DNA from: Ruegeria atlantica
GTDB lineage: Bacteria > Pseudomonadota > Alphaproteobacteria > Rhodobacterales > Rhodobacteraceae
Direction of reading: 5' to 3'
DNA length: 64,000 bases
Assembly: GCA_013032095.1 (NCBI GenBank)
Contig: WQBJ01000005.1
Span: 169,350-233,349, forward strand
Both the position numbers and the translations under genes were made by a program. Below the pieces are notes generated by a model. That model made no database searches, was not told the DNA's origin, and saw nothing but the letters and a program-made list of their open reading frames with translations. Below are positions 55,207-64,000 of the stretch, in pieces. Position 1 is the stretch's first letter. Every line of letters starts with the position of its first letter.

Positions 55207-56270
55207 GTCTGCAGGATCATCTGTTGGCGCGGATCGCGCAGGACGGCCCGATGAGCGTGGCCGACTTCATGACAGATTGCCTGCTGCATCCAACGGATGG
55301 ATACTACACCACCCGCGACCCGCTGGGCACGCAGGGGGATTTCATCACCGCCCCGGAGATCAGCCAGATGTTCGGAGAGTTGATCGGTCTGTCTCTGGCG
55401 CAAAGCTGGTTGGATCAAAGGCATCCCCCCAACTTCGTACTGGCCGAACTTGGGCCCGGCCGTGGAACATTGATGGCGGATTTACTGCGCGCCACGTCCC
55501 GTGTACCGGGATTTCACGACGCCGCCGAGATTGTGCTGCTCGAAGTTTCACCCACTCTTCGAAGCATACAGGCGCAGACATTGAAGGGATATGATCCGCG
55601 CTGGATCGACTCGGTTGCAGACCTACCCGAAGCTCCGCTGTTTCTGATCGCAAACGAATTCTTCGACGCCCTGCCTATCCGTCAGTTCCAGCGTACCGGC
55701 AACGGATGGCGAGAGCGGCTGATCGGCGCAGAAGGCAACGCGTTGATTTGGGGGCTGGGCCCTCTGGCCGAACAGGTGGCGCTGAAGGATCGGCTGTACG
55801 ACACTAAGGACGGCGACGTTGTCGAGCTTTGTGCAGCGGCGATTCCTGTCATCACCGTGATCGCGGGACGAATCGCCACGCATGGTGGTGCCGGTGTGAT
55901 TGTGGATTATGGCGATTGGCATTCGCAGGGTGATACATTTCAGGCGCTGCGTGCGCATGAACGCGCAGACCCACTGGCCGTGCCCGGTCAGGCCGACCTG
56001 ACAGCGCATGTGGACTTCGAACCGCTGGCGTTGGCGACCCGCGCCGCCGGATGCGCCCATTCGCGCCTCACGCCACAAGGCGTGTTCCTTGAGCGGCTGG
56101 GGATCACCACCCGCGCGCAGACTCTGTCAGCACAACTTGACGGATCAAAACGGGATGACCTGATTGCAGCGCATCGCCGGTTGACGCACCCTGAGGAAAT
56201 GGGAAACCTGTTCAAAGTGCTGGGCCTCTACCCTTCCCCTTCCTCACCCCCACCGGGACTGGAGCCATGA
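55203..56270 (+). CDS. SAM-dependent methyltransferase, NDUFAF7/MidA family
   Basis: A 355-residue protein with the MidA/NDUFAF7 core: '[28 protein letters not shown]', '[17 protein letters not shown]' as SAM motif I, and '[14 protein letters not shown]'. In mitochondria NDUFAF7 dimethylates an Arg of complex I, so a role in complex I assembly is expected. The start overlaps the lgt stop; the stop overlaps the pgeF start. The longer upstream start is inside lgt and is not used. Confidence 0.9.
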   Translation: MSLQDHLLARIAQDGPMSVADFMTDCLLHPTDGYYTTRDPLGTQGDFITAPEISQMFGELIGLSLAQSWLDQRHPPNFVLAELGPGRGTLMADLLRATSRVPGFHDAAEIVLLEVSPTLRSIQAQTLKGYDPRWIDSVADLPEAPLFLIANEFFDALPIRQFQRTGNGWRERLIGAEGNALIWGLGPLAEQVALKDRLYDTKDGDVVELCAAAIPVITVIAGRIATHGGAGVIVDYGDWHSQGDTFQALRAHERADPLAVPGQADLTAHVDFEPLALATRAAGCAHSRLTPQGVFLERLGITTRAQTLSAQLDGSKRDDLIAAHRRLTHPEEMGNLFKVLGLYPSPSSPPPGLEP

Positions 56271-57025
56271 CCTTGGAAATTCTGACCTCAGATTTGCTGG
56301 ATCCACTGCGCCACGGTTTCTTCAGCCGCCGAGGTGGTGCTTCTTCGGGCATCTTTGCTGGCCTCAATTGCGGCTACGGTTCCTCCGATCAGACCGAAGT
56401 TGTCGCGATCAATCGCAAACGTGTGGCTGACGCGATGGAGGTCGAACCCGAAGCGATGATCGGCATCCATCAGATCCACTCGCCTACTGTTCTTATTGTG
56501 GATGCCCCTATTAATGGCGACAAACCCAAAGCTGATGCCGTGGTTACGGCAACTCCTGGACTCGCCCTGACGATCCTAACAGCCGACTGCCAGCCGGTCC
56601 TGTTCGCAGATACTAACGCGAATGTGATCGGGGCCGCTCATGCCGGTTGGCGTGGCGCTTTGGACGGTGTACTTGAGGCTACGCTGGATGCGATGGAAAA
56701 CTTGGGCGCAAAACGGGAAAACACCATGGCTGTGATCGGCCCTTCGATCTCGCAGTCAGCCTATGAAGTGGGGCCGGATTTTCTAGATGAATTCATTGCG
56801 GATTCCCCGGAAAACCTTCAATTCTTTGCAAATGGGCAGGGTGACAGGCTGCAGTTCGACCTGCCGGGTTTCGGCCTTCACAGGTTGCGCCAAGCAGGTG
56901 TTGGCCAAGCCGAATGGACTCGTCATTGTACCTACTCCGACCCCGAAAGATTCTACTCTTATCGACGGTCGACCCACGCCAAAGAAGCTGATTATGGCCG
57001 CCTGATTTCCGCCATAAAACTTTAA
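56267..57025 (+). CDS. pgeF: Polyphenol oxidase / purine nucleoside phosphorylase family protein (YfiH/PgeF)
   Basis: A 252-residue YfiH/LACC1 family protein. The zinc/active-site residues are visible: His in 'GIHQIHSP', Cys in 'TADCQPVLF' and His in 'AAHAGWRG'. Members cleave purine nucleosides and were described as PgeF, which corrects misincorporated residues in peptidoglycan precursors. It overlaps midA by 4 bp and ends the lgt-midA-pgeF operon. Confidence 0.93.
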   Translation: MTLEILTSDLLDPLRHGFFSRRGGASSGIFAGLNCGYGSSDQTEVVAINRKRVADAMEVEPEAMIGIHQIHSPTVLIVDAPINGDKPKADAVVTATPGLALTILTADCQPVLFADTNANVIGAAHAGWRGALDGVLEATLDAMENLGAKRENTMAVIGPSISQSAYEVGPDFLDEFIADSPENLQFFANGQGDRLQFDLPGFGLHRLRQAGVGQAEWTRHCTYSDPERFYSYRRSTHAKEADYGRLISAIKL

Positions 57026-57294
57026 GGTAAAGCCTGAAATATGGCAGTTTCGCCGCTTTTTCGCCACAATTTTGGTGTCTTCTGAATCCTGACAATTTAG
57101 CAATTATTGTCCGCTCTCAGGTGTTTATCGTCCGATTCTCCACTAGGGCGCGACAACACAACCCGAGAGGATTCGCAAACCTTCATGTGTCCCGAATTCA
57201 TCCCGGATCAGCCTTATCGCCGCCGCAATGGTACGGCACGTTGGGATCCGAGAGAAAAAGGGGACGAAAGTCTCCTCAGCGAGCAGGAAAAAAC
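57026..57294. other. Intergenic region before a 42-residue gene
   Basis: A 269-bp stretch after pgeF with no recognised gene. Open frames of 60-100 codons exist but show no homology or ribosome site at their starts. The 3' end carries the ribosome site of the next small gene. Confidence 0.4.
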
Positions 57295-57423
57295 ATGAAG
57301 ATGAAATCACGCTTTCTTAGCGCCGTGATCGCGGCCACTGGAAAGCAACAGCTGGAAATGCCGTGGAAACGGGTCTCTAGCCAATCTGTCAGAGTCGTGC
57401 GCCGTCTGGCGACACAACGCTGA
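57295..57423 (+). CDS. Small basic protein of 42 residues
   Basis: A 42-codon frame with an 'agcaggaaaa' ribosome site. The peptide begins MKMKSRFL and is Lys/Arg-rich with a Trp in 'EMPWKR' near the middle; it has no membrane segment. I think a family of similar small basic proteins with a MPW motif exists in Rhodobacteraceae, but cannot confirm it. It stands alone between pgeF and the Hint-domain gene. Without homology it could be a chance frame. Confidence 0.5.
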   Translation: MKMKSRFLSAVIAATGKQQLEMPWKRVSSQSVRVVRRLATQR

Positions 57424-57754
57424 TCCACAACACCCTTGGAACCAAGCTGCCGGATCCAGGGGACAAGACGCGCAACGGAGGGGTGCTCCGGTCCGCTGCG
57501 CGACCTGCCGCCAGATTTGTGCGCGGACTAGGTTCGGAGCGTGTATCGCCGGCAATTTCGCCTGCGTTTGTATGAGTTTGTCTGGGGGGTCAAGGTGCTG
57601 ACCAAAAACGTAAAGAAAACAAATAGGACAAGCGCATCGCACGTTTGTCGTCTTGCGGTCACTATTTCCATTCCGGGCAATAATAAATCCGATCAGGCGG
57701 GCCTGCACGGGGGTTCAGCTTGCCTGAGCGGACTTTAGAGGAGACGGAATAGTC
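57424..57754. other. 331-bp region without a gene, upstream of the Hint gene
   Basis: Contains an AT-richer patch and a TCAGGC/GCCTGA inverted repeat (57693-57698 with 57722-57727) just before the ribosome site of the Hint gene. A 65-codon frame starting with GTG at 57541 has no homology and is not called. Confidence 0.4.
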
Positions 57755-58537
57755 ATGACCATTCCACATTCTTTTTCGCGCGCTGCTAGGAATGCCATTG
57801 AAACCTCGGCGATGTTGAGGGACGCGCCAAGGCCTACAACAGCGCCGAAGGCACAGTTGCGACGGTATGAAGTCAGTACGCTGATGAAAAACGGAGACGT
57901 CGCGCAGACGCGCCACATTGCGCCCGCGCTGCCAATGTTCGAGGACGCGTTCTGCGCATTCACCCGTGGATCTTTGGTTGAAACGGAATTCGGACCAACG
58001 GCGATAGAAGACTTGCTACCCGGCGACACCGTTCAAACACATAACGGTGCCTCGGAAACAGTGCTGTGGAAAGGGTCTGTCACCCTAGTTCCCGGTCGTG
58101 AAGATTCGCGAGGCCGGACCAGGCCGCTGACCAGGATCATGGCGGATACATTCGGGATGCAAAAACCGATGTCGGGCGTTATCGCCGGCCCCGCCGCGAG
58201 ACTGCTGGGTACACCTGGACATCTCAGGCACCTGCACGGAGGCGGGCCTGTCCTGACCCCAGTTCACGAATTTCAGGATGGCACAAGCGTCATCGAAACT
58301 CTGCCACCCACGCCGATCGAGTTGTTTCATATTTGCCTGAGACAGCATTCGGTGATCAAAGTGGATGGCTTGCAGTTTGAAACCTATCATCCCGGTATCA
58401 ACGCAATACGCGCAGTCAGCCAATCGCTGAGATCAATCTATTTGAACTTGTTTGCGCATGTTGAAACACTCAACGATTTCGGGCCGCTGGCCATGCCGCG
58501 CGCCGGAGACGGAGAGGTGGATGCAATAACCGCTTAA
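57755..58537 (+). CDS. Hint-domain protein of the Roseobacter type
   Basis: A 260-residue protein. Residues 62-210 match the Hint (hedgehog/intein) domain: 'GSLVETEFGPTAIEDLLPGDTVQT' and 'ETVLWKGSVTLV' are typical. The catalytic Cys is normally the first residue of a C-F-x-x-G-T motif; here the aligned sequence is A68-F-T-R-G-S with Cys67 one position earlier, so activity is doubtful. The N-terminal 55 residues are short and soluble, with no signal peptide. Roseobacters encode several such proteins of unknown function. A strong site (agaggaga) precedes the ATG. Confidence 0.8.
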   Translation: MTIPHSFSRAARNAIETSAMLRDAPRPTTAPKAQLRRYEVSTLMKNGDVAQTRHIAPALPMFEDAFCAFTRGSLVETEFGPTAIEDLLPGDTVQTHNGASETVLWKGSVTLVPGREDSRGRTRPLTRIMADTFGMQKPMSGVIAGPAARLLGTPGHLRHLHGGGPVLTPVHEFQDGTSVIETLPPTPIELFHICLRQHSVIKVDGLQFETYHPGINAIRAVSQSLRSIYLNLFAHVETLNDFGPLAMPRAGDGEVDAITA

Positions 58538-58653
58538 TACGTAACCAGTTCTGCAATGTGGGGGCATTATGCAGTTGATTCTAAGTTGGATTCTATCACT
58601 TACGGTGGCAGCGCTTCTGCCACCGGCAAAACCTCAAGCTAAAAGAATGATGT

Positions 58654-59154
58654 TCACGCCGTCCGGCTCATTCGTTCTTCCAGAACATCGAAAGGAACGC
58701 CGGGCTCGTCTTTTGCGCCGCGGATAACAAGCGAGGTTTTGACACTGGCCACGTTCGGCGTGGTTAGCAGCTCTCCTGTCAGGAACTGCTGAAAGCTGCT
58801 CAGATCCGGAGCCACGCATTTCAGGATAAAGTCTACCTCGCCATTCAGCATATGGCATTCCCGGACCAGAGGCCATTCGCGGCAGCGTTCCTCGAAAGCG
58901 CTGAGTTCGGATTCGGCCTGGCTTTCCAGACCGACCATGGCAAAGACCTGAACTTCAAACCCCAGCTCGCGCGAGTTTACGTCGGCGTGATAGCCACGGA
59001 TCAGGCCCGATTCTTCAAGCGTTCGCACACGCCGCAGGCAAGGCGGGGCCGAAATACCTACACGTTTTGCCAACTCGACGTTGGTCATGCGACCGTCTGC
59101 CTGCAATTCCGCCAGAATCTTGCGGTCGATTTCGTCCAGCCGTATCGCGACCAT
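58654..59154 (-). CDS. Lrp/AsnC family transcriptional regulator
   Basis: A 166-residue Lrp-type protein: HTH 'MTNVELAKRVGISAPPCLRRVRTLEESG' and a RAM domain with 'VFAMVGLESQAESELSAFEE' and 'VDFILKCVAPDLSSFQQFL'. The start at 59154 has an AGGAG site. It is divergent from trxB; the shared region carries a 10-bp direct repeat that may be its site. The target set is unknown, but Lrp proteins next to trxB are seen in other alphaproteobacteria. Confidence 0.9.
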   Translation of the reverse strand: MVAIRLDEIDRKILAELQADGRMTNVELAKRVGISAPPCLRRVRTLEESGLIRGYHADVNSRELGFEVQVFAMVGLESQAESELSAFEERCREWPLVRECHMLNGEVDFILKCVAPDLSSFQQFLTGELLTTPNVASVKTSLVIRGAKDEPGVPFDVLEERMSRTA

Positions 59155-59197
59155 CAAATACTCCTGATTTTTCGGTTGTTATATCAGCACCCAAAGG

Positions 59198-59228
59198 ATG
59201 CGCAATAATCTTTCGCGCATGCGCAATA
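59198..59228. promoter_or_regulatory. Direct repeat, candidate Lrp operator
   Basis: ATGCGCAATA occurs at 59198-59207 and 59219-59228, 21 bp apart (two helical turns), on the trxB side of the lrp start. Lrp dimers bind such phased sites. It may control lrp itself and trxB. Confidence 0.5.
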
Positions 59229-59380
59229 TTGTTTGTTTTCAATGTTCTTTTTTTGATCGCCATTCCTCGGGCGCATAACGGGTGCCAAACAGGAAGGGGC
59301 TTTAAGCGCGGCACAGGGGTCGCTATATCCATTCGCCAAGGGCTGCACGCCCATATCAGGCAGATCGAGTTGGGGGTACC

Positions 59381-60322
59381 ATGGCCGAAACACGTCACAC
59401 TAAGGTTCTGATCATCGGGTCGGGACCAGCCGGTTATACTGCGGGCGTCTACGCAAGCCGCGCGATGCTGGAACCGATCCTGGTTCAGGGCATCGAACCC
59501 GGCGGTCAGCTGACCACCACCACAGATGTCGAGAACTACCCTGGCTTTACCGAAGTTCAGGGCCCTGATTTGATGGTCAAGATGCAGGACCATGCGCAAG
59601 CGATGGGGTGCGAGGTCATCGGCGACATCATAAGTGATCTGGACGTCAGCAAACGCCCCTTCACCGCTAAGGGTGACAATGGCACAACCTACACCGCCGA
59701 TGCGGTCATCTTGGCCACCGGTGCCCGCGCAAAATGGCTGGGACTGCCGTCGGAAGAGAAGTTCAAGGGCTTTGGTGTGTCTGCTTGCGCCACCTGTGAC
59801 GGCTTCTTCTATCGCGGGCAGGAGATCGTCGTGATTGGCGGCGGCAACACCGCCGTCGAAGAAGCGCTGTTCCTGACAAACTTCGCCAGCAAAGTCACTC
59901 TGATCCACCGCCGTGATGAACTGCGGGCTGAAAAGATCCTGCAGGACCGTCTGCTGAAGCACGAAAAGATCGAACCGATGTGGTTCCATGAGCTGGAAGA
60001 AGTTGTCGGCACAGATGCGCCTCTGGGCGTCGAAGGCGTGCGCGTAAAGAATGTTAAAACCGGCGAGATCACCGAAATCCCTTGTAAGGGCGTTTTCGTG
60101 GCAATCGGACATGCGCCAGCCAACGAGTTGGTCAAGGATTCGCTGGAGACCCATATGGGCGGTTACGTTGTGACTAAACCAGGCTCGACCGAGACCTCGG
60201 TGCCCGGTGTGTTCGCCGCAGGCGACCTGACCGACCACATCTATCGCCAGGCGGTAACCAGCGCCGGCATGGGATGCATGGCCGCGCTGGACGCTGAACG
60301 ATTTTTAGCGGAGAACGAGTAA
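59381..60322 (+). CDS. trxB: Thioredoxin reductase
   Basis: A 313-residue FAD/NADPH flavoprotein. FAD motif GSGPAGYTAG at residues 13-22, NADPH motif 'GGGNTAVEEA', and the redox disulfide C136-A-T-C139 in 'ACATCDGFF'. It reduces thioredoxin with NADPH. A GGGGGT site precedes the ATG. The next gene, RES-like, starts 3 bp after the stop, and a terminator lies inside that gene. Confidence 0.97.
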   Translation: MAETRHTKVLIIGSGPAGYTAGVYASRAMLEPILVQGIEPGGQLTTTTDVENYPGFTEVQGPDLMVKMQDHAQAMGCEVIGDIISDLDVSKRPFTAKGDNGTTYTADAVILATGARAKWLGLPSEEKFKGFGVSACATCDGFFYRGQEIVVIGGGNTAVEEALFLTNFASKVTLIHRRDELRAEKILQDRLLKHEKIEPMWFHELEEVVGTDAPLGVEGVRVKNVKTGEITEIPCKGVFVAIGHAPANELVKDSLETHMGGYVVTKPGSTETSVPGVFAAGDLTDHIYRQAVTSAGMGCMAALDAERFLAENE

Positions 60323-60325
60323 CCG

Positions 60326-60784
60326 ATGCTGAATTTCTCCGGCCCGGTCTGGAGAATTCTTTACCTTTCGCAAATCGACGCCCCTCTGGCCCCCGCAAGG
60401 GCGCCTGAGGGGCGTTTTCATCATTCGGGACAGGCTGCGCTTTACTGCTCGCTCAGCGCCGAGGGTGCTGGGGTCGCCATCAGGCGTTATGTCTCTGCGA
60501 ATGATCCTTCGCGTGTGTTGCAACAGGCTCAGATTTCAAACGCGAGGCTGATCGACCTGCGCGGTCAACCTGACGCATCGATTGTCTGGCAGGATGTTCG
60601 CGAAAAACAGGGCGTTTCACCGACCTGGAACTTTTCCGACGGCGCTCGAGATATCGGGGCTGACGGTCTAATGTACAGTTCACGGACGCGCCCAGAACTC
60701 AGCCACATTGTTCTTTTCGAATTCACTCCCGCCCTGATCCGCGTGGACACTCTGGCCATCCCGTGGACACCACCCTACGTATAG
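60326..60784 (+). CDS. RES-domain protein (possible inactive NAD+ phosphorylase-like)
   Basis: A 152-residue protein with RES-domain features: conserved Arg10 in 'VWRI', 'GRFHHSGQAALYCSLSAE' and a C-terminal Ser in 'YSSRTRPELSHIVLFE'. RES toxins of RES-Xre systems degrade NAD+ using Arg, Glu and Ser. The Glu normally expected shortly after 'YCSLSAEGAG' seems replaced by Ala51, so the active site may be altered. No Xre-type antitoxin gene is next to it. A full terminator hairpin sits inside the first third of the reading frame. It starts 3 bp after trxB, probably coupled. Confidence 0.7.
   Translation: MLNFSGPVWRILYLSQIDAPLAPARAPEGRFHHSGQAALYCSLSAEGAGVAIRRYVSANDPSRVLQQAQISNARLIDLRGQPDASIVWQDVREKQGVSPTWNFSDGARDIGADGLMYSSRTRPELSHIVLFEFTPALIRVDTLAIPWTPPYV
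60378..60418 (+). terminator. Terminator-like hairpin inside the RES reading frame
   Basis: ACGCCCCTC (60378-60386) pairs perfectly with GAGGGGCGT (60407-60415) around a GC-rich loop that can pair further, followed by TTTTC (60415-60419). It lies 56 bp after trxB and is a good intrinsic terminator. It also encodes residues 18-31 of the RES protein. Confidence 0.65.
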
Positions 60785-60854
60785 CCATAGCTTGACCCGT
60801 TCGCGCTGCCGTACCAGACTCAGGGAACAAGTAAAGCGAATGCAGGTGGCTTGA

Positions 60855-62525
60855 TTGAAAAGCGTGTTATGGCAAGGCGGGTGGGCAACCCGGCTGAGGA
60901 TCAGCAGCGGCCTGGTCCTGTTCACATTTGCCTTCTTTCACTTCATCAATATCGGACTGGGCCTGTTCCATACCGACTACTTGCATACCATGCAGGATGG
61001 CCGCCATTTTGTCACTCGGCATGATCTTGGCAGTGTAATTCTGTATACGGCGCTGTTCGTTCACGCCGGTTTGGCCCTCTATTCCATCAGCCAGCGTCGG
61101 ACCATGCGCATGCCGTTCAGCACGGCATTGCAGGTGGGTCTGGGCCTGCTGATCCCATTGCAACTGATCTCTCACATCGTGCACACGCGCTATGCTCACG
61201 AGATCTATGACGTTAATGACGAGATGGGCTATATCATCGCCCTGATGTGGCCCAGTTCGGCAATCTGGACGCAGAGCCTCCTGTTGCTGGTGGTCTGGGT
61301 TCACAGTTGCATCGGTCTGCACATGTGGCTGCGGCTGACCCGCTGGTGGCCCAGATTGGTGCCCTATCTGATCGGTGCGGCAGTGTTTGTACCCTCGTTT
61401 GCCCTGGCCGGGTTGCTGACCGAGGGGCGGCGCATCTGGGCAGATTTCGCTGATCCTTTTTTGCGCGACCAATACATCGAACACTATAACTGGCCGTCAC
61501 CCGAAGCGTTTCAGACCATGTTCAGCGTCAAAAACAATGCTCTGGCGGCCTTTGGGGTGGCTTTGGGAGTTTCTCTGACTGTCTATTTTATCCGCAAGCT
61601 ATGGCGACGCCGGCATTCGGTCAGAGTGAAGTATGTCGATGGCCCCGAAGTTGTAGCTGAAAAAGGCATGACTCTGCTCGAGATTTCACAAGCCAATGGC
61701 ATTCCACATACCTCCCTTTGCGGAGGCAAGGGGCGCTGCACCACTTGCCGCGTGATCGTCGAGAACGGCGGCGACAACCTGCCCGCCCCCAGCGAGGTCG
61801 AAGCCCGCAGCCTCGCCGCGGTCAGCGCACCCGAAGGCGCACGGCTGGCCTGTCAGATTCGCCCAACCGAACCGTTGACCGCGTTTCGCATGTTCCGTCC
61901 GGATGGCGGGCGCAGCCGGGCGCATGCCAGTCAGGGGCAAGAGCGCAAACTGGCGGTTCTGTTTCTAGACATGCGCGGCTTCACATCACGAACCACTGGC
62001 CAATTGCCATATGACATTGTGTTCCTTTTGAACCGATTCTTTGATGCGATTGTCCCGGCGATCACGGCGGATGGCGGTGTCGTCGACAAATACATGGGCG
62101 ACGGTCTCTTGGCCGTGTTCGAAACTTCCAATGCCGAAAGCTCCGCCCGGGCCGCTTTGCGGGCCGCCGCCGATGTTAGCCGCGCATTAGACCGTTTTAA
62201 CCAGCAGCTTGAGGCCGAAGGCAGTCCACGGATTCGTATCGGGATGGGTCTTCACTTGGGTGATCTGGTTCTGGGCGAAATTGGCGCCGCAGGCAATGCC
62301 GCTCGCACGATTATCGGCGACGCCGTCAACGTGGCAAGCCGTTTGGAAGGTGAGACCAAGGCGCTGGGTGTCGAACTTTTGGTTTCGGCGGAACTGCTGC
62401 GCGCCGCAGGCCACGACAGTGACCTGAGCGAAATGCGTTCCTTTACTCTGCGCGGCGTGAACCAGCCCATCTTGGCCCTTCCGTTAGCGGATGCCGCTGA
62501 ACTTGCCATTCACAGGGCGGCTTAA
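60855..62525 (+). CDS. cyaC: Membrane-bound adenylate cyclase with heme-type anchor and 2Fe-2S domain (CyaC-like)
   Basis: A 556-residue protein, TTG start with an AGGTGG site. Residues 1-260 form about six membrane helices rich in His ('[13 protein letters not shown]', '[12 protein letters not shown]', '[10 protein letters not shown]'), like a SdhC-type diheme anchor. A plant-type ferredoxin domain follows with Cys289, Cys295, Cys298 and Cys333. The C-terminal class III cyclase has metal Asp372 ('[10 protein letters not shown]') and Asp416 ('[10 protein letters not shown]') and '[11 protein letters not shown]'. The plan matches CyaC of Sinorhizobium meliloti, a quinone/redox-responsive cyclase. 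Here the Fe-S domain offers a second redox input. Confidence 0.88.
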   Translation: MKSVLWQGGWATRLRISSGLVLFTFAFFHFINIGLGLFHTDYLHTMQDGRHFVTRHDLGSVILYTALFVHAGLALYSISQRRTMRMPFSTALQVGLGLLIPLQLISHIVHTRYAHEIYDVNDEMGYIIALMWPSSAIWTQSLLLLVVWVHSCIGLHMWLRLTRWWPRLVPYLIGAAVFVPSFALAGLLTEGRRIWADFADPFLRDQYIEHYNWPSPEAFQTMFSVKNNALAAFGVALGVSLTVYFIRKLWRRRHSVRVKYVDGPEVVAEKGMTLLEISQANGIPHTSLCGGKGRCTTCRVIVENGGDNLPAPSEVEARSLAAVSAPEGARLACQIRPTEPLTAFRMFRPDGGRSRAHASQGQERKLAVLFLDMRGFTSRTTGQLPYDIVFLLNRFFDAIVPAITADGGVVDKYMGDGLLAVFETSNAESSARAALRAAADVSRALDRFNQQLEAEGSPRIRIGMGLHLGDLVLGEIGAAGNAARTIIGDAVNVASRLEGETKALGVELLVSAELLRAAGHDSDLSEMRSFTLRGVNQPILALPLADAAELAIHRAA

Positions 62526-62742
62526 GAACACACGCGCAAAATCCAGCCGATTGTCGCGCATCAGCGGGAACATGATCGCGAAACGGCCCGCGTATCGGAA
62601 AATCCTTCCAATCCGAGCAAAAACCGCGCATATCGTCCTTTGTTTTGTGAATGTATATGGACTTCGGCAAGCAGCCGGGGCAAATGCGCCCTCGAACACC
62701 CCTGAATCACCGGTAAAACCGCACTTCGATAAGAGTATTCCC

Positions 62743-64000
62743 ATGACGATGTTAAGCAATCTGGCACCGATCACCGAGCTGTACGTTTCGTACGAGTCGG
62801 CGCAAAAATTGAAAGTGGAAGCCGCCGATCTGACCAGCTGGGACCTGAGCCCGCGGCAGATTTGCGATCTAGAACTGCTGATGAACGGCGGTTTCAATCC
62901 GCTGAAAGGCTTCCTGAGCGAAGCGGACTACAACAACGTCGTCGAAAACATGCGTCTGGCCGATGGCACCTTGTGGCCGATGCCGATCACGCTGGATGTC
63001 AATGAAGAGTTCGCCGACCAGATCGAGCTGGGTCAAGACATCGCGCTGCGCGACCAGGAAGGTGTCATTCTGGGCACCATGACCGTGACCGATCGCTGGA
63101 CTCCGAACAAGGCGCGCGAGGCCGAGAAGGTGTTCGGTGCCGACGATGACGCGCACCCCGCTGTAAACTACCTGCATAACGTTGCGGGCAAAGTATATTT
63201 GGGCGGTCCAGTGACTGGGATCCAACAGCCCGTCCATTATGACTTCCGCGGTCGTCGCGACACGCCAAACGAACTGCGCGCCTATTTCCGCAAACTGGGC
63301 TGGCGCCGCATCGTCGCCTTCCAAACCCGCAACCCGCTGCACCGCGCGCACCAGGAACTGACCTTCCGCGCCGCGAAGGAGGCACAGGCCAACCTGCTGA
63401 TCCATCCGGTTGTCGGAATGACCAAGCCAGGCGACGTAGATCACTTCACCCGTGTGCGTTGCTACGAGGCGGTGCTGGACAAATACCCGGCCTCGACCAC
63501 CTCGATGAGCCTGCTGAACCTGGCCATGCGTATGGCTGGCCCGCGCGAGGCAGTCTGGCACGGCCTGATCCGCGCCAACCATGGCTGCACCCACTTCATC
63601 GTTGGCCGCGACCACGCCGGCCCCGGCAAGAACAGCCAGGGCGAGGATTTCTACGGCCCCTATGACGCGCAGGACCTGTTCCGCCAGTTCCAGGATGAAA
63701 TCGGCGTCGAGATGGTCGACTTTAAGCACATGGTCTATGTGCAGGAACGCGCCCAGTACGAGCCGAATGACGAGATCGAAGACAAGGAAAACGTCACGAT
63801 CCTGAACATTTCGGGCACCGAACTGCGCCGCCGTCTAGCCGAAGGTCTGGAAATCCCCGATTGGTTTAGCTTCCCAGAAGTTGTGGCCGAACTGCGTAAG
63901 ACCAAGCCGCCGCGTAGCCAGCAAGGCTTTACCGTCTTTTTCACTGGTTTCTCCGGCTCGGGCAAATCCACCATCGCCAACGCGCTTATGGTCAAGCTGA
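62743..64000 (+). CDS. Bifunctional sulfate adenylyltransferase / adenylylsulfate kinase (partial)
   Basis: The first 419 codons, cut by the window's right edge. The ATP sulfurylase part has '[14 protein letters not shown]' near residue 194 (QxRN and HxxH motifs) and '[14 protein letters not shown]'. The APS kinase P-loop GFSGSGKST begins at about residue 402. It activates sulfate to APS and then PAPS for assimilation or sulfonation. The start at 62743 is the first ATG before the conserved '[14 protein letters not shown]'. A similar fused enzyme is found in several roseobacters. Confidence 0.93.
   Translation, partial: MTMLSNLAPITELYVSYESAQKLKVEAADLTSWDLSPRQICDLELLMNGGFNPLKGFLSEADYNNVVENMRLADGTLWPMPITLDVNEEFADQIELGQDIALRDQEGVILGTMTVTDRWTPNKAREAEKVFGADDDAHPAVNYLHNVAGKVYLGGPVTGIQQPVHYDFRGRRDTPNELRAYFRKLGWRRIVAFQTRNPLHRAHQELTFRAAKEAQANLLIHPVVGMTKPGDVDHFTRVRCYEAVLDKYPASTTSMSLLNLAMRMAGPREAVWHGLIRANHGCTHFIVGRDHAGPGKNSQGEDFYGPYDAQDLFRQFQDEIGVEMVDFKHMVYVQERAQYEPNDEIEDKENVTILNISGTELRRRLAEGLEIPDWFSFPEVVAELRKTKPPRSQQGFTVFFTGFSGSGKSTIANALMVKL

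Noticed and set aside
57541..57738. 65-codon frame before the Hint gene
   Set aside because: GTG start, no ribosome site, no homology, and it runs close to the Hint gene's own ribosome site.
58569..58727. 52-codon frame with a hydrophobic start between the Hint and lrp genes
   Set aside because: It overlaps the end of lrp on the other strand and contains an 8-bp hairpin (58604-58624). A signal-like start alone is not enough.

Overview
The window looks like chromosomal DNA of a marine alphaproteobacterium of the Roseobacter group (Rhodobacteraceae/Roseobacteraceae, Ruegeria-like). The evidence is the moderately high GC content, a murQ-linked sugar ABC operon, Lrp-type regulator/putA, lgt-midA-pgeF and marR-RND arrangements, several small cysteine-rich DUF6455-like proteins, a Roseobacter-type Hint-domain protein and a fused ATP sulfurylase/APS kinase. 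The genus call is an inference from gene content. I saw no tRNA, rRNA, CRISPR array, insertion sequence or prophage. Nearly all genes look intact. The two edge genes (murQ on the left, the sulfate-activation gene on the right) are cut by the window.

Layout. 1-5.3 kb: an operon for uptake and use of a (probably peptidoglycan-derived) amino sugar: murQ end, binding protein, two permeases, Gfo/Idh/MocA dehydrogenase and ATPase. 5.5-8.1 kb: a Tat-exported PhoX phosphatase behind a near-canonical Pho box, convergent with a TPR protein. 8.1-12.9 kb: an Lrp-type regulator divergent from bifunctional putA, then a rhomboid protease. 13-15.8 kb: suhB, metR and metF. 16-19.8 kb: a J-domain protein, YHS protein, YghU-type GST, SseB-like protein and an Fe-S UDG-like protein. 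20-24.5 kb: capsule-type export (KpsT-like ATPase, long KpsE-like protein) with kdsA and a phosphohexomutase. 24.6-28 kb: AsmA and RimO. 28-35.4 kb: many small genes (DgkA, lipoprotein, CDGSH protein, three DUF6455-like proteins, YigZ, M48 protease, YggU, nitroreductase, EI24, DUF1467, methylmalonyl-CoA epimerase, a response regulator with a CtrA-like site). 35.4-43.4 kb: aspS, CPBP protease, pabC, pabB and carB, followed by a 24-residue lipoprotein gene. 43.4-50.4 kb: VOC protein, a marR-adaptor-RND efflux operon divergent from a KAS III-like enzyme, and an NTF2-like protein. 50.5-57 kb: housekeeping genes (tdk, csaA, proC, YbjN, ubiK, lgt, midA, pgeF). 57-64 kb: a small basic peptide, a Hint-domain protein, an Lrp regulator divergent from trxB, a RES-domain protein with a terminator-like hairpin inside its reading frame, a CyaC-type redox-linked adenylate cyclase, and the start of the sulfate-activation enzyme.

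Most of the window is core metabolism. The parts most worth a second look are the RES gene containing a terminator-like hairpin and lacking the expected catalytic Glu, the tandem DUF6455 trio beside a CDGSH protein, the regularly spaced TTCAA/TTGAA operator between marR and the KAS III gene, the membrane-anchor/2Fe-2S/cyclase fusion, two very short genes (24 and 42 residues), and several precise inverted or direct repeats in promoter regions.
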